Source: DATBLE01 sp963775695
GTDB taxonomy: Bacteria; Actinomycetota; Thermoleophilia; Gaiellales; Gaiellaceae
Assembly (NCBI GenBank): GCA_963775695.1
Contig: CAVZJU010000002.1
Coordinates: forward strand, 124,001-188,000
Direction of reading: 5' to 3'
DNA: 64,000 bases
The position numbers were made by a program, and so were the translations under genes. The notes under the pieces are model-generated. The model was not told where the DNA came from and searched no databases. It saw only the letters and a program-made list of their open reading frames with translations. Below, piece after piece: positions 23,708 to 31,820 of the stretch; within the stretch, counting starts at the first letter, position 1, and each line of letters opens with the position of its first letter.

Positions 23708-24292
23708 ATGAGCAAGACCATTGAGCTCCTCGAGCAGCGTCAACTGCGCAAAGACCGGCCGCGGTTCAAGGCCGGCGACACCGTCCGCGTTCACTTCCAG
23801 GTGATCGAGGGTCAGCGCCGCCGTATCCAGGTGTTCGAAGGGATCGTGATCAAGCGGCAGGGCGCCGGCGTGCGCGAGACCTTCACCGTGCGCAAGCAGT
23901 CGTTCGGCGTCGGGGTCGAGCGGACGTTCCCGCTGCACTCGCCCAAGATCGAGAAGATCGAGGTCACCCAGATCGGCGACGTGAACCGCGCGAAGCTCTA
24001 CTACTTGCGCGAGAAAGTGGGGAAGAAGGCGCGCGTCAGGGCTGTTCAGCGGAGGGACAAGCTAAGCTCGCCCGATGGGGTCGCGGACGCCGGCGAGGAG
24101 CTCGAAGAGGCGGCAGCCGAGCCCGTCGCCGAGTCCGTCGACGAGACCGCCGAGCCTGTCGCGGACGAGCCTGTCGCCGGCGCCGCAGAGTCTGCCGCCG
24201 AAGCTGCAGAGTCTGCCACTGAAGCTGAAGGCGAGCCGGAGGCGGCCGCCCAGCCAGAAGCAGAAGCAGAGACCGGGAAAGAGGCTTCTTAG
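23708..24292 (+). CDS. rplS: 50S ribosomal protein L19 with long acidic tail
   Basis: 194 residues against about 115 for typical L19. Residues 1-120 are canonical (RPRFKAGDTVRVHFQVIEG, RRRIQVFEGIVIKRQGAG, ERTFPLHSPKIEKIEV, AKLYYLREKVGKKARV). The remaining 70 or so residues are nearly all Ala, Glu, Pro and Val and must protrude from the ribosome as a flexible acidic tail. The DNA for the tail is repetitive. It also encodes, in another frame, the only canonical start region for rnhB. Confidence 0.95.
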   Translation: MSKTIELLEQRQLRKDRPRFKAGDTVRVHFQVIEGQRRRIQVFEGIVIKRQGAGVRETFTVRKQSFGVGVERTFPLHSPKIEKIEVTQIGDVNRAKLYYLREKVGKKARVRAVQRRDKLSSPDGVADAGEELEEAAAEPVAESVDETAEPVADEPVAGAAESAAEAAESATEAEGEPEAAAQPEAEAETGKEAS

Positions 24293-24926
24293 CTTCGATC
24301 GTCGGCTCGGCGCCCGGTTCGTCGCCGGCGCCGACGAAGCAGGACGTGGCTCGCTCGCCGGCCCGCTCGTCGTTGCCGGGGTGCTTCTCGATTACGGCCG
24401 TCTCCGCGATCACCGGGTCCGGCCGCTCGCGCTCCTGAACGACTCCAAGCAGGTCCCTGCCGAGCGCCGCGAGGAGCTCTTCCGGGCGATCGTCGGGTGT
24501 GCCGACCGCGTCGCGGTCCGCGTGATCTCGAACGGGGAGATCGACCGGGTCGGGTTGCACCGCTCCAACCTCGCCGGGCTGCGCTCCGTGCTCTGGGAGC
24601 TGAGCCCGCCGGCGGAGGCGTGCCTCGTGGACGGCTTCCGGCTGGGGCCCTCAGCGCCCATCCACACCGCGGTCGTCGACGGCGACGAGCGGAGCGCCGC
24701 GATCGCCGCGGCGTCGGTGGTCGCGAAGGTGACGCGGGACCGGCTGATGCGGAGGATGGATGCGCTCTTCCCCCACTACGGCTTCGTCTCCCATGTCGGC
24801 TACATCACCCCGGCGCACTCCGCGGTGGTCCGTCAGCTCGGCCCCTGCGAGATCCACCGGCGCTCGTTCCAGGCCCTCTGCTACCTCCCCGACGCCGACG
24901 CGCTCGCCGCCGTCGACCCGGAGTAA
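24075..24926 (+). CDS. rnhB: Ribonuclease HII (true start probably near 24285)
   Basis: Removes ribonucleotides from DNA-RNA hybrids. The catalytic motif GADEAGRGSLAGPLVVAGV is followed by LNDSKQVPAERREEL, DGFRLG and SIIA-like AASVVAKVTRDRLM, so all four acidic residues appear present. Homology begins at about LLSFDRRLGARFVAG (24285), but no ATG, GTG or TTG lies there. The only canonical in-frame start is the ATG at 24075, which would add 70 Ser/Pro/Lys-rich residues overlapping the rplS tail. A non-standard or coupled start at the rplS stop is more plausible. Confidence 0.88.
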   Translation: MGSRTPARSSKRRQPSPSPSPSTRPPSLSRTSLSPAPQSLPPKLQSLPLKLKASRRRPPSQKQKQRPGKRLLSFDRRLGARFVAGADEAGRGSLAGPLVVAGVLLDYGRLRDHRVRPLALLNDSKQVPAERREELFRAIVGCADRVAVRVISNGEIDRVGLHRSNLAGLRSVLWELSPPAEACLVDGFRLGPSAPIHTAVVDGDERSAAIAAASVVAKVTRDRLMRRMDALFPHYGFVSHVGYITPAHSAVVRQLGPCEIHRRSFQALCYLPDADALAAVDPE

Positions 24927-25251
24927 GGGGCGCTCTGCCGAGCGGCGTGCCCGGCTTCACTACCGGCTGCGCGGCTACCGGCTGGTCGGCTCGAACGTCT
25001 GGGCAGGTGGCTACGAGCTCGACCTCGTGCTGCGCCGGGGCCGCCGGCTCGTGTTCTGCGAGGTGAAAGCGAAGAGCGGGCCGGGCTACGGCGACCCGCT
25101 GGAGATGATCACCCCCGAAAAGCTCCGGCGGCTCGCGCAGGCGGGCGAGAGTTGGCTCGCGACTCATCCCGACGCGGCCGCGCTCGAGATCGCGTACGAG
25201 GCCGTGGCGCTGCGCTCCGGGCGGTTGGAACGGGTCCCTCTGGTACTCTGA
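24760..25251 (+). CDS. YraN/UPF0102-family nuclease-like protein (true start near 24920)
   Basis: The conserved part starts AERRARLHYRLRGYRLVGSN and has the PD-(D/E)XK core GGYELDLVLRRGRRLVFCEVKAKSG (Glu, Asp, then E-x-K). This small endonuclease-like family commonly follows rnhB. The natural start should lie at the rnhB stop, but no ATG, GTG or TTG exists there in frame; the only one is at 24760, deep inside rnhB. About 110 residues are conserved. Function is unproven even in model bacteria; a DNA-processing role is likely. Confidence 0.8.
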   Translation: MRSSPTTASSPMSATSPRRTPRWSVSSAPARSTGARSRPSATSPTPTRSPPSTRSKGRSAERRARLHYRLRGYRLVGSNVWAGGYELDLVLRRGRRLVFCEVKAKSGPGYGDPLEMITPEKLRRLAQAGESWLATHPDAAALEIAYEAVALRSGRLERVPLVL

Positions 25252-25360
25252 GCCTGCCGAGGGGCACTATCCCCGAACGGGCGTCACTCGTCAGAACGGT
25301 CGCAAGACCCGGGTGCGCCGGCCCAATGGCTCACAACACAGCCAGGCGGCGGGAGAAACC

Positions 25361-25391
25361 TTCGGCTGACAGTGATATTGCGTCAGCCGAA
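25361..25391 (+). promoter_or_regulatory. Perfect 10-bp inverted repeat abutting the htpX ribosome-binding site
   Basis: TTCGGCTGAC and GTCAGCCGAA flank AGTGATATTGC. The right arm ends on the first base of the AAGGAG Shine-Dalgarno sequence (25391-25396). It could be a repressor operator or an RNA hairpin that masks the ribosome-binding site and opens with heat. Confidence 0.6.
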
Positions 25392-25400
25392 AGGAGTCCC

Positions 25401-26270
25401 GTGAACGTCAATCGAGCCAGCTTCAGCACGAAAGCCCGTACGTGGATCCTGCTCGCGGGCCTGACCGCGCTGTTCATCGGCGTGGGCTACGCGATCGGAG
25501 GAGCCGCCCTCTGGTTCTTCGTTCTGTTCTCGGTCTTCATGAACGTGGCGGCGTACTTCTGGTCGGACAAGTTCGCGATCCGCGCCGCCCGGGCCCAGGA
25601 GGTCTCCGAGGCGGAGGCTCCCGATCTGCACAACCTGGTCGCCGAGCTGGCGCAGCTGTACGACGTGCCGAAGCCGCGCGTCTACATGATCCCGTCCGAC
25701 CAGCCCAACGCCTTCGCGACGGGGCGGAACCCCGAGCATGCGGCGGTTGCGGTCACCCAGGGGCTGCTCCAGCTCATGCCCCGTGACCAGGTTCGCGGCG
25801 TCCTCGCCCACGAGTTCTCGCACATCAAGAACCGCGACATCCTCGTGTCCTCGATCGCCGCGATGATCGCCGGCGCGATCTCCGCGATCGGGAACATCTT
25901 CTTCTTCATGGGCATCTTCGGAGACGACGACAACAACCCGCTCGGCGCGATCGGCTCGCTGCTGCTGATCATCGTCGCGCCGATCGCGGCGTCGCTGCTC
26001 CAGCTCGCCGTCTCGCGTCAGCGTGAGTTCCTCGCGGACGCGACGGCCGCGCGGATGCTCGGGACCGGCGAGCCGCTCGCCCAGGCGCTCGAGAACCTCG
26101 AGCGCGGCCGACAGGCGATGCCGATGGAGGTCAACCCGGCCACCGAGGCGCTCTACATCGTCAACCCGCTCAGCGGCAGAGGCATGGCGGGCCTCTTCTC
26201 GACGCACCCGCCCCTCGAGGAGCGGATCGCCCGGCTGCGCGACTACGACCGGAACCGCGGGCTCGCCTAG
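25401..26270 (+). CDS. htpX: Membrane zinc metalloprotease HtpX
   Basis: 289 residues, standard for HtpX. Two N-terminal membrane segments (about 12-50), then the M48 site HEFSH (H137, E138, H141), the third zinc ligand in REFLADATAARM, two more hydrophobic segments (about 150-210) and STHPPLEERIARL near the C terminus. It degrades damaged membrane proteins. The GTG has a good AAGGAG. A perfect inverted repeat touches that site, suggesting stress control. Copy A of the hairpin repeat begins 4 bases after the stop. Confidence 0.95.
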   Translation: MNVNRASFSTKARTWILLAGLTALFIGVGYAIGGAALWFFVLFSVFMNVAAYFWSDKFAIRAARAQEVSEAEAPDLHNLVAELAQLYDVPKPRVYMIPSDQPNAFATGRNPEHAAVAVTQGLLQLMPRDQVRGVLAHEFSHIKNRDILVSSIAAMIAGAISAIGNIFFFMGIFGDDDNNPLGAIGSLLLIIVAPIAASLLQLAVSRQREFLADATAARMLGTGEPLAQALENLERGRQAMPMEVNPATEALYIVNPLSGRGMAGLFSTHPPLEERIARLRDYDRNRGLA

Positions 26271-26273
26271 AAG

Positions 26274-26370
26274 CACGGGGGAAACGGCCGGTTTCGCCCG
26301 TGAGCCCCCTTCCCTAAGCGCTCGCACCCCGGATCGGCTCTGAGCCGCGCCTGCAGGTCGGCGCGGCGAC
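26274..26370 (+). repeat. Intergenic hairpin repeat, copy A (htpX 3' end)
   Basis: Opens with a hairpin (26274-26302; CACGGGGGAAAC with a near-complement GTTTCGCCCGTG), then GAGCCCCCTTCCC, a variable spacer, and a second module GCCGCGCCTGCAGGTCGGCG ending in CGGCGAC. Same architecture as copies B, C and D. Confidence 0.8.
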
Positions 26371-26418
26371 GGGAACCAGTGGACCAGGAGTGGGAGCCAA
26401 TACGCCGAAGAAATCCGG

Positions 26419-27543
26419 GTGGCGCGGACACAGGAGGCTCTCTACGCCGACATCGACCTCGAGCTCTCGTGGTCCGAGCGTGAACTGCCCGAGCGTGAGC
26501 GGACGAAGCACGTGCACCGGCTGCATCCCTACCTGGGCAAGTTCATCCCGCAGCTGGTCGAGACACTGCTGGCGCGGTACGTGCCGGCGGGCGGCCGCGT
26601 CCTCGATCCTTTCGCCGGCTCGGGGACGACGCTCGTCCAGTCGCTGGAGAGTGGCCGCGAGGCGACGGGCATCGACGTCGCAGCGTTCAACTGCCTACTG
26701 ATGCGGGTCAAGACAGCGCGCTACAACGAGTTCGTGCTCGAGCGCGAGATCAGGGACGCGCTGAGCCGCTTCGAGGCCGCCGACGGCACGTTCCCCGGGC
26801 TGACCCGGGAACCGGGTTACATCGGCCGCTGGTTCGCTCCGAGAGCTGCTGCAGAGCTGCTGGCGTTCCGGGACTTCGTCACCGACTACGCACATGCAGA
26901 TGTCCTGCGGGTCGTGCTCGCCCGGGCGGCTCGCTCCGCGCGGCTGACGCCACACTACGACCTCGACTTCCCGAAGGAGCCGCAGGCCCAACCGTACTGG
27001 TGCCACAAGCACAAGCGCGAATGCCGGCCTGTCGATCGAGCCGACCACTTCGTCCGCCGCTACGCGCTCGACACGCTCGCCAGGCTGAAGGCGTTCGCCC
27101 GTCTCCGCTCGCGTTCGGTGGAGGCGGCGGTGATCCACGGCGACGCGCGTGGGCTCGAGCTCGAGGGCGCGTTCGACGCGGTCGTCACCTCGCCGCCCTA
27201 TCCGGGGCTGATCGACTACCACGAGCAGCACCGCTACGCCTATGAGCTGCTCGGCCTGGACGACCGACGCGAGCTGGAGGTGGGAGCCGCGGCGGCCGGT
27301 ACGAGCAAGCGGGCGCTCGCCGCGTACGCCGACGGAATCGTCGACGTGCTGCTCAACGTGAAAGCCTCGCTGCGGCCACGCTCTCCGGTCGCGATCGTCG
27401 TCAACGACCGACGCGATCTCTATCCCGAGATCCTCGAGCGGGCGGGACTGCGCCTCGACCGGCGCCTGCGCCGCCACGTCAACCGGCGCACGGGCCGCCG
27501 CGCGGGCGAGTACTTCGAGGACGTGCTGGTCGCGCGGGCCTAA
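26419..27543 (+). CDS. Orphan DNA methyltransferase (N4-cytosine/N6-adenine type)
   Basis: 374 residues from a GTG. The SAM-binding motif LDPFAGSGTTLVQSLESGREATGID is near residue 60 and the catalytic TSPPYPGLIDYHEQ near residue 255, with a roughly 180-residue region between that may recognise DNA. N-terminal HRLHPYLGKFIPQLVE is characteristic of this subgroup. The order (motif I before motif IV, far apart) differs from the usual beta class. No restriction enzyme gene lies nearby, so it is an orphan enzyme or modifies something other than DNA. Confidence 0.8.
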   Translation: MARTQEALYADIDLELSWSERELPERERTKHVHRLHPYLGKFIPQLVETLLARYVPAGGRVLDPFAGSGTTLVQSLESGREATGIDVAAFNCLLMRVKTARYNEFVLEREIRDALSRFEAADGTFPGLTREPGYIGRWFAPRAAAELLAFRDFVTDYAHADVLRVVLARAARSARLTPHYDLDFPKEPQAQPYWCHKHKRECRPVDRADHFVRRYALDTLARLKAFARLRSRSVEAAVIHGDARGLELEGAFDAVVTSPPYPGLIDYHEQHRYAYELLGLDDRRELEVGAAAAGTSKRALAAYADGIVDVLLNVKASLRPRSPVAIVVNDRRDLYPEILERAGLRLDRRLRRHVNRRTGRRAGEYFEDVLVARA

Positions 27544-27947
27544 CGCCGCCAGGTGCGCGGTGCCGCGAAGGGCGTCAGTCCGCGGATCACGCGTGCGAAC
27601 GCCGTCCTGCCCTCCGGAGTGACCGCGCGCCAGTACGGCGCGACCGAGCCGAACGGATACACGTCCGGTTCGGTGACCCGCACCCGCGAGACCGTCGGCG
27701 CGTACAGGAACTCCCAGGTGCGCGTGCCGTGCTCGTACAGCGTGATCCGGTAGTAGGTCGTCCGCCTCGGCGCCGCGAGCAGGTCGAACTCCGGCTGTTC
27801 GCTCCAGTCGAGGAGTGCTTCCGCGGCAGGGCCGTGGATCGAGGCGCAGCGGACGGCGCCGCAGGCACGCGCCCGCTCCGGCCCCTTGGCAAGAGCTGCC
27901 GGCGCCGTGACCGCGGCCAGGGCGAGAACGAGGGCGAGGAGCTTCAT
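27540..27947 (-). CDS. Secreted hypothetical protein
   Basis: 135 residues. A clear signal peptide (MKLLALVLALAAVTAPAALA, cleavage after ALA) precedes a mature part with two cysteines (ACGAVRCAS) that could form a disulfide, and a beta-rich body with YYRITLYEHGTRTWEFLY. No family recognised. It overlaps the methyltransferase tail to tail by 4 bases and is divergent from the ComM-like gene. Confidence 0.75.
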   Translation of the reverse strand: MKLLALVLALAAVTAPAALAKGPERARACGAVRCASIHGPAAEALLDWSEQPEFDLLAAPRRTTYYRITLYEHGTRTWEFLYAPTVSRVRVTEPDVYPFGSVAPYWRAVTPEGRTAFARVIRGLTPFAAPRTWRR

Positions 27948-28021
27948 CGGCTGAAGTACACCGCACGAATCGTCGCGGTTCCGGCACAGACGCGGGACGG
28001 GTTCGCCGCTTCGATGCGTGT

Positions 28022-29485
28022 GTGCTCGCCCGCATGCTCACCCACGCGCTCGTCGGGCTCGACGCCCGTCGGGTGGAGGTGGAGGCGCACGTCGAGCTCG
28101 GCCAGCCGGTGTTCACGATCGTCGGCCTCGCCGACCGGGCCTGCCAGGAGGCGAAGCATCGCGTGCGCAGCGGCATCGCCTCGGCGGAGCTCTTCTGGCC
28201 GGCCCGCCGCATCACGGTGAACCTCGCACCTGCCGACCTCCGCAAGGAAGGCTCCGGTTTCGACCTTCCGATCGCGCTCGCCGTCCTCGGTGCCTCGCAC
28301 CAGGTCGCGTCCGAGCTCCTGGCCACGCACGCCGCGGTCGGCGAGCTCGCCCTCGACGGCCGGATCCGGCCGGTGGGCGGAGTCCTCGCGGCCGCCGAGG
28401 GAGCGAGGCGGGCGGGCCTCGAGCGGATGCTCTGCGCCGCCGAGTCGGCTCCCGAGGCCGCTCTTGCCGGAATCGAGCCGGTACCGGTCGAGCATCTCGC
28501 CGAGGCGGCGGCGTACCTCCGGGGCGAGGCCGAGCCGGCGTCGTACGAGCCCTGCACCTTCGGCGGCGGGGCGTCTCCGGCGCAGCCGGATCTCGCGGAC
28601 GTCCGTGGTCAGGAACGCGCCCGCCGGGCGCTCGAGCTCGCGGCCGCCGGCGGTCACAACCTGCTGCTCGCCGGCCCGCCCGGGACCGGCAAGACGATGC
28701 TGGCCCGCCGCCTCCCCGGCCTGCTGCCGCCGCTCGGCCCCGACGAGGCGCTCGAGGTGACGAGGATCCACTCCGTCGCCGGACTCCTGGCACCCGAGCG
28801 GCCGCTCGTGCGCGACCCCCCGTTCAGGGCGCCGCATCACAGCGCCTCGATGGCGGCGATCGTCGGGGGCGGCCGCTCCGCTCGCCCGGGCGAGGTCAGC
28901 CTGGCTCACCGGGGCGTGCTGCTGCTCGACGAGCTCCCCGAGTTCATGCGCCCGGCGCTCGAGGCGCTTCGTCAACCCCTCGAGGACGGGGTGGTCAGCG
29001 TCGCACGGGCCGAGGGGCGAGCGGTGTATCCGGCCAGGTTCCAGCTCCTCGGCACCATGAACCTCTGCCCGTGCGGGGCACGAGGCGACCCCGCGATCGA
29101 GTGCTCGTGCTCGCCGCAACGGCTCGCGTCCTTCCGCGACAAGCTTTCGAGAGCGCTGCTGGACCGCTTCGACCTCGTCGTCACGGTCCCGCGTCCACGG
29201 GCCGGCGAGCTCGCCGCCGGCCCTTCGGAGGCGTCGGCCGTGGTTGCCGAGCGGGTGGATGCCGCCCGGGAGCTCCTTGCCGTCCACTCGCCGAGACGCA
29301 CCGCAGAGGCCGAGGAGCTGCTCTCCCGCGCGGTCGAGCGGCTGCCGCTCTCGGGCCGGGGTCGCGCCCGCGTCGCCCGGGTTTCCCGGACGGTGGCAGC
29401 CCTCGCCGGCTCCGAGGCCGTGAAGCCCGAGCATGTCGCCGAGTCGCTCGCCTATCGCTCGCCCCGCGAGCTGGAGCCGATGTGA
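28022..29485 (+). CDS. ComM/YifB-type AAA+ ATPase (Mg-chelatase-like)
   Basis: 487 residues from a GTG. An N-terminal Lon-protease-like fold (GLPVF-like GQPVFTIVGLADRACQEAKHRVRSG), an AAA+ core with Walker A AGPPGTGKTMLARR near residue 215, Walker B LLLDELPEF, and a C-terminal Mg-chelatase domain (RFDLVVTVPRP, LSGRGRARVARVSRTVAAL). ComM promotes branch migration during natural transformation in other bacteria. It stands directly before dprA, the usual partner in DNA uptake. Confidence 0.92.
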   Translation: MLARMLTHALVGLDARRVEVEAHVELGQPVFTIVGLADRACQEAKHRVRSGIASAELFWPARRITVNLAPADLRKEGSGFDLPIALAVLGASHQVASELLATHAAVGELALDGRIRPVGGVLAAAEGARRAGLERMLCAAESAPEAALAGIEPVPVEHLAEAAAYLRGEAEPASYEPCTFGGGASPAQPDLADVRGQERARRALELAAAGGHNLLLAGPPGTGKTMLARRLPGLLPPLGPDEALEVTRIHSVAGLLAPERPLVRDPPFRAPHHSASMAAIVGGGRSARPGEVSLAHRGVLLLDELPEFMRPALEALRQPLEDGVVSVARAEGRAVYPARFQLLGTMNLCPCGARGDPAIECSCSPQRLASFRDKLSRALLDRFDLVVTVPRPRAGELAAGPSEASAVVAERVDAARELLAVHSPRRTAEAEELLSRAVERLPLSGRGRARVARVSRTVAALAGSEAVKPEHVAESLAYRSPRELEPM

Positions 29486-29510
29486 TCGTCGCTCACCCGC
29501 GGTTCGCTCC

Positions 29511-29607
29511 CGCGGGGGGAACGGCCGGTTCCCCCCGCGAGCCCCCCTCCCCTTCATGCTCACCGAGGTCGGTTCTGTGCCGCGCCCGCCATGTCGGTCG
29601 CGGCGAC
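29511..29607 (+). repeat. Intergenic hairpin repeat, copy B (yifB 3' end)
   Basis: Perfect 12-bp stem CGCGGGGGGAAC / GTTCCCCCCGCG with loop GGCCG, then GAGCCCCCCTCCCC and, after a variable spacer, the second module GCCGCGCCCGCCATGTCGGT ending in CGCGGCGAC. It lies between the ComM-like gene and dprA. Confidence 0.85.
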
Positions 29608-29639
29608 GGAAGAGCTCCGAAAAGCCTGGAGGCTGGTCG

Positions 29640-30629
29640 ATGAGCGAGCTCGCTCTCGCGGCGTTCGCCGCCGAGACCGGCCGCCATGTCCTCTCCGAGC
29701 CGAGCGACGCCCGGTACGGACGCTTCCGCAGGCGCTTCGACGCGGGCGCGTTCCGGGCCGGGCTGGCCGCGGCCGGAATCCGTTGGCTCGGCCGCTCGGA
29801 TCCTGCCTTCCCGTCGTCGCTGCGCTCGATCTTCGACCCCCCGGTCGGGCTCTTCCTGCGCGGAGGCGGGGATGCGGGGCTGCTCGACCGACCCGCGGTG
29901 GCCATCGTCGGCGCCCGCGCCTGCTCGGCGTACGGCTCACATGTCGCGCGTGCCTTCGGCCGGGAGCTCGCGGCCGCGGGCCTGGTGGTCGTCAGCGGCA
30001 TGGCGCGCGGGGTGGACGGGGAGGCGCACCGCGGCGCCCTCGACGCCGGCGGTGTCACCGTCGCCGTCCTCGGCTGCGGGGTCGACCGCAACTACCCGGC
30101 CGCGCACGCGGAACTCGCCCGGCGGATCTGCGGCAGCGGGCTGGTCGTCTCGGAGTATGCGCCCGGCGTCGAGCCGTCGCCATGGCGGTTTCCGGCACGG
30201 AACAGAATCGTCGCGGGTCTCGCCCAGGCAACCGTCGTGGTCGAAGCGCGTGAGAAGAGTGGCGCGTTGATCACGGCCGATCTCGCCCTCGAGGAAGGGC
30301 GCGAGGTGTTCACGGTTCCCGGTGAGATCTCGTCTGCGCTCTCTGCCGGAACGAATGCGCTGCTTCGGCTCGGCGCGACTGCGGCGACGTCCGCCGACGA
30401 CGTGCTCGAGCCCTTCGGCCTGGTGGGCAGGGACCGGGCGCCGCAGGCCCTGTCCCCGGCTGCCGAGGCCGTGCTCGCGCGCGTCGGCGACGCTCCGGCC
30501 TCGGCCGACGAGCTCGTGCGCGCGCTCGGGCTCGACGTCGGGACGGTCGCGGCCGCTCTGGCGGAACTCGACCTACACGAACTCCTTACGGAAACTTCAG
30601 GGATCTATCGAGCGACGTCGCGACCATGA
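29640..30629 (+). CDS. dprA: DNA-processing protein DprA/Smf
   Basis: 329 residues. The Rossmann-like core has RPAVAIVGARACSAYGSHVARAFGRELAAAG, VSGMARGVDGEAHRGAL, VAVLGCGVDRNYPAAHAELA and FPARNRIVAGLA, all DprA signatures. A C-terminal winged-helix domain (about 270-325) follows. It loads RecA on incoming single-stranded DNA. The upstream ComM-like gene supports a transformation function, though no uptake machinery is in the window. Confidence 0.95.
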   Translation: MSELALAAFAAETGRHVLSEPSDARYGRFRRRFDAGAFRAGLAAAGIRWLGRSDPAFPSSLRSIFDPPVGLFLRGGGDAGLLDRPAVAIVGARACSAYGSHVARAFGRELAAAGLVVVSGMARGVDGEAHRGALDAGGVTVAVLGCGVDRNYPAAHAELARRICGSGLVVSEYAPGVEPSPWRFPARNRIVAGLAQATVVVEAREKSGALITADLALEEGREVFTVPGEISSALSAGTNALLRLGATAATSADDVLEPFGLVGRDRAPQALSPAAEAVLARVGDAPASADELVRALGLDVGTVAAALAELDLHELLTETSGIYRATSRP

Positions 30630-30633
30630 GTCC

Positions 30634-31665
30634 ATGCGCGCCGTCGCGATCGCCGCCCTGCTCCTCGCCGTCTCCGTCCCCGCGGCGGCTGCGCCTGGTC
30701 CGGCCGGGCACGTCAAGAACACGAGCGGGTGGGTCGAGGCGATCGCAATGGACGGGCCGCGGCTCGCCTACGCGGTGAAGGGCGGAGCGGCGTGCACGAA
30801 GGTCTTCGCCTGGAACGTCCTGAACGGCAGCGCGGCGCGCGTCAGCGGCCGAGGCACGTGCGCGGCCGATTCGACCAGCACCGGCGGGGGCGTCACGGAG
30901 ATCGCCGTCGCGGGGACCCGCCTCGCCTGGATCGTCAACATGGGCGGGAACACGGAGAGCGCGGACCTCCTGTACACGGCCTCGGTCCCGCGGCCACGGG
31001 AGAAGCTGGTCGCCAACGTGCTCCGCACCGGCGACGTCGACGGCACGCTGACGGGAGGCTGGCTGGGCGGTCTCGTCGGAAGCGGCGACCGGATCGCGGC
31101 CGAACAGTTCACCACGAACGCGACCGGAACGATCGCGAACGCAGCTCTGCGGCGTCTCGACCCGGAGCCGACCACGATCGCCGCAGGCAAGGGGACTCTC
31201 AGTCCCGCCTCGCTCGACCTCCACCGGATCGCGGTCCTCCGCTCCGACGGAAAGATCGCGCTCTATGACACCGAGACCGGACGGCTGCTGCTCACGGTGA
31301 CACCGAGCTCGGCGCGCGAGGTTGCGCTGCGGAAGGACTACATCGTCGTCCTGACCAGGGCCAGGACGATCGAGATCTTCAACGCGAGAACCGGTGCGCC
31401 CGTGCGGGCGTTCCGCGTCGCGGCGGGGGCGGCGAAGCTCGATGCCCACTCGGGCATCGCCGCCTACGCCGTCGGGCGCACCGTGCACGTCCTCCGGCTC
31501 GCCGACGGGAAGGATGCCGTGCTGGCGACCGCCCCACGCGCGATCGCCGCGCTCCAGGTGGAGGCTCCCGGGATCGCCTACGCCTTCAACACCGTCAAGG
31601 GAACCAGAGACGTCGGTAACCTCGCCTTCGTGCCGATGCGCCGGGCGACCTCCTTGCTGAGCTAA
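30634..31665 (+). CDS. Secreted beta-propeller-like protein
   Basis: 343 residues. MRAVAIAALLLAVSVPAAAA is a signal peptide. The body consists of repeated four-strand units with WD/PQQ-like ends (LAYAVKGG, LAWIVNMGG, IALYDTETGRLLLTV, TIEIFNARTGAPVRAF), suggesting a propeller of six or seven blades. There is one Cys pair (CTKVF, GTCAAD). No catalytic motif. It follows dprA by 4 bases and may be co-transcribed. The function is unknown; surface binding is a guess. Confidence 0.75.
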   Translation: MRAVAIAALLLAVSVPAAAAPGPAGHVKNTSGWVEAIAMDGPRLAYAVKGGAACTKVFAWNVLNGSAARVSGRGTCAADSTSTGGGVTEIAVAGTRLAWIVNMGGNTESADLLYTASVPRPREKLVANVLRTGDVDGTLTGGWLGGLVGSGDRIAAEQFTTNATGTIANAALRRLDPEPTTIAAGKGTLSPASLDLHRIAVLRSDGKIALYDTETGRLLLTVTPSSAREVALRKDYIVVLTRARTIEIFNARTGAPVRAFRVAAGAAKLDAHSGIAAYAVGRTVHVLRLADGKDAVLATAPRAIAALQVEAPGIAYAFNTVKGTRDVGNLAFVPMRRATSLLS

Positions 31666-31737
31666 GTGGCCACGACCACGGGTGGGGTTGTCTGCCTGGC
31701 CGGCTGCAAACGCGTAACATGCCCGCGTCCTCAGTCG

Positions 31738-31805
31738 CCCCCGTACTGGTCGGTACGAGGGCTCCCTGTGTCCTTGGCCTGCTTGGTTTTCACCGGCCAG
31801 ACAGG
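31738..31805 (+). other. Two hairpins in the leader of the FAD oxidoreductase gene
   Basis: A first stem around GTAC-TGGTCG-GTAC (31738-31760) and a second around CCTGTGTC...GACAGG with TGGCC/GGCCA inside (31765-31805) occupy the last 85 bases before the GTG at 31821. A TAACAT hexamer lies upstream at 31715-31720. Possibly a structured 5' leader. Confidence 0.35.
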
Positions 31806-31820
31806 AACTCACCCAGGGCC

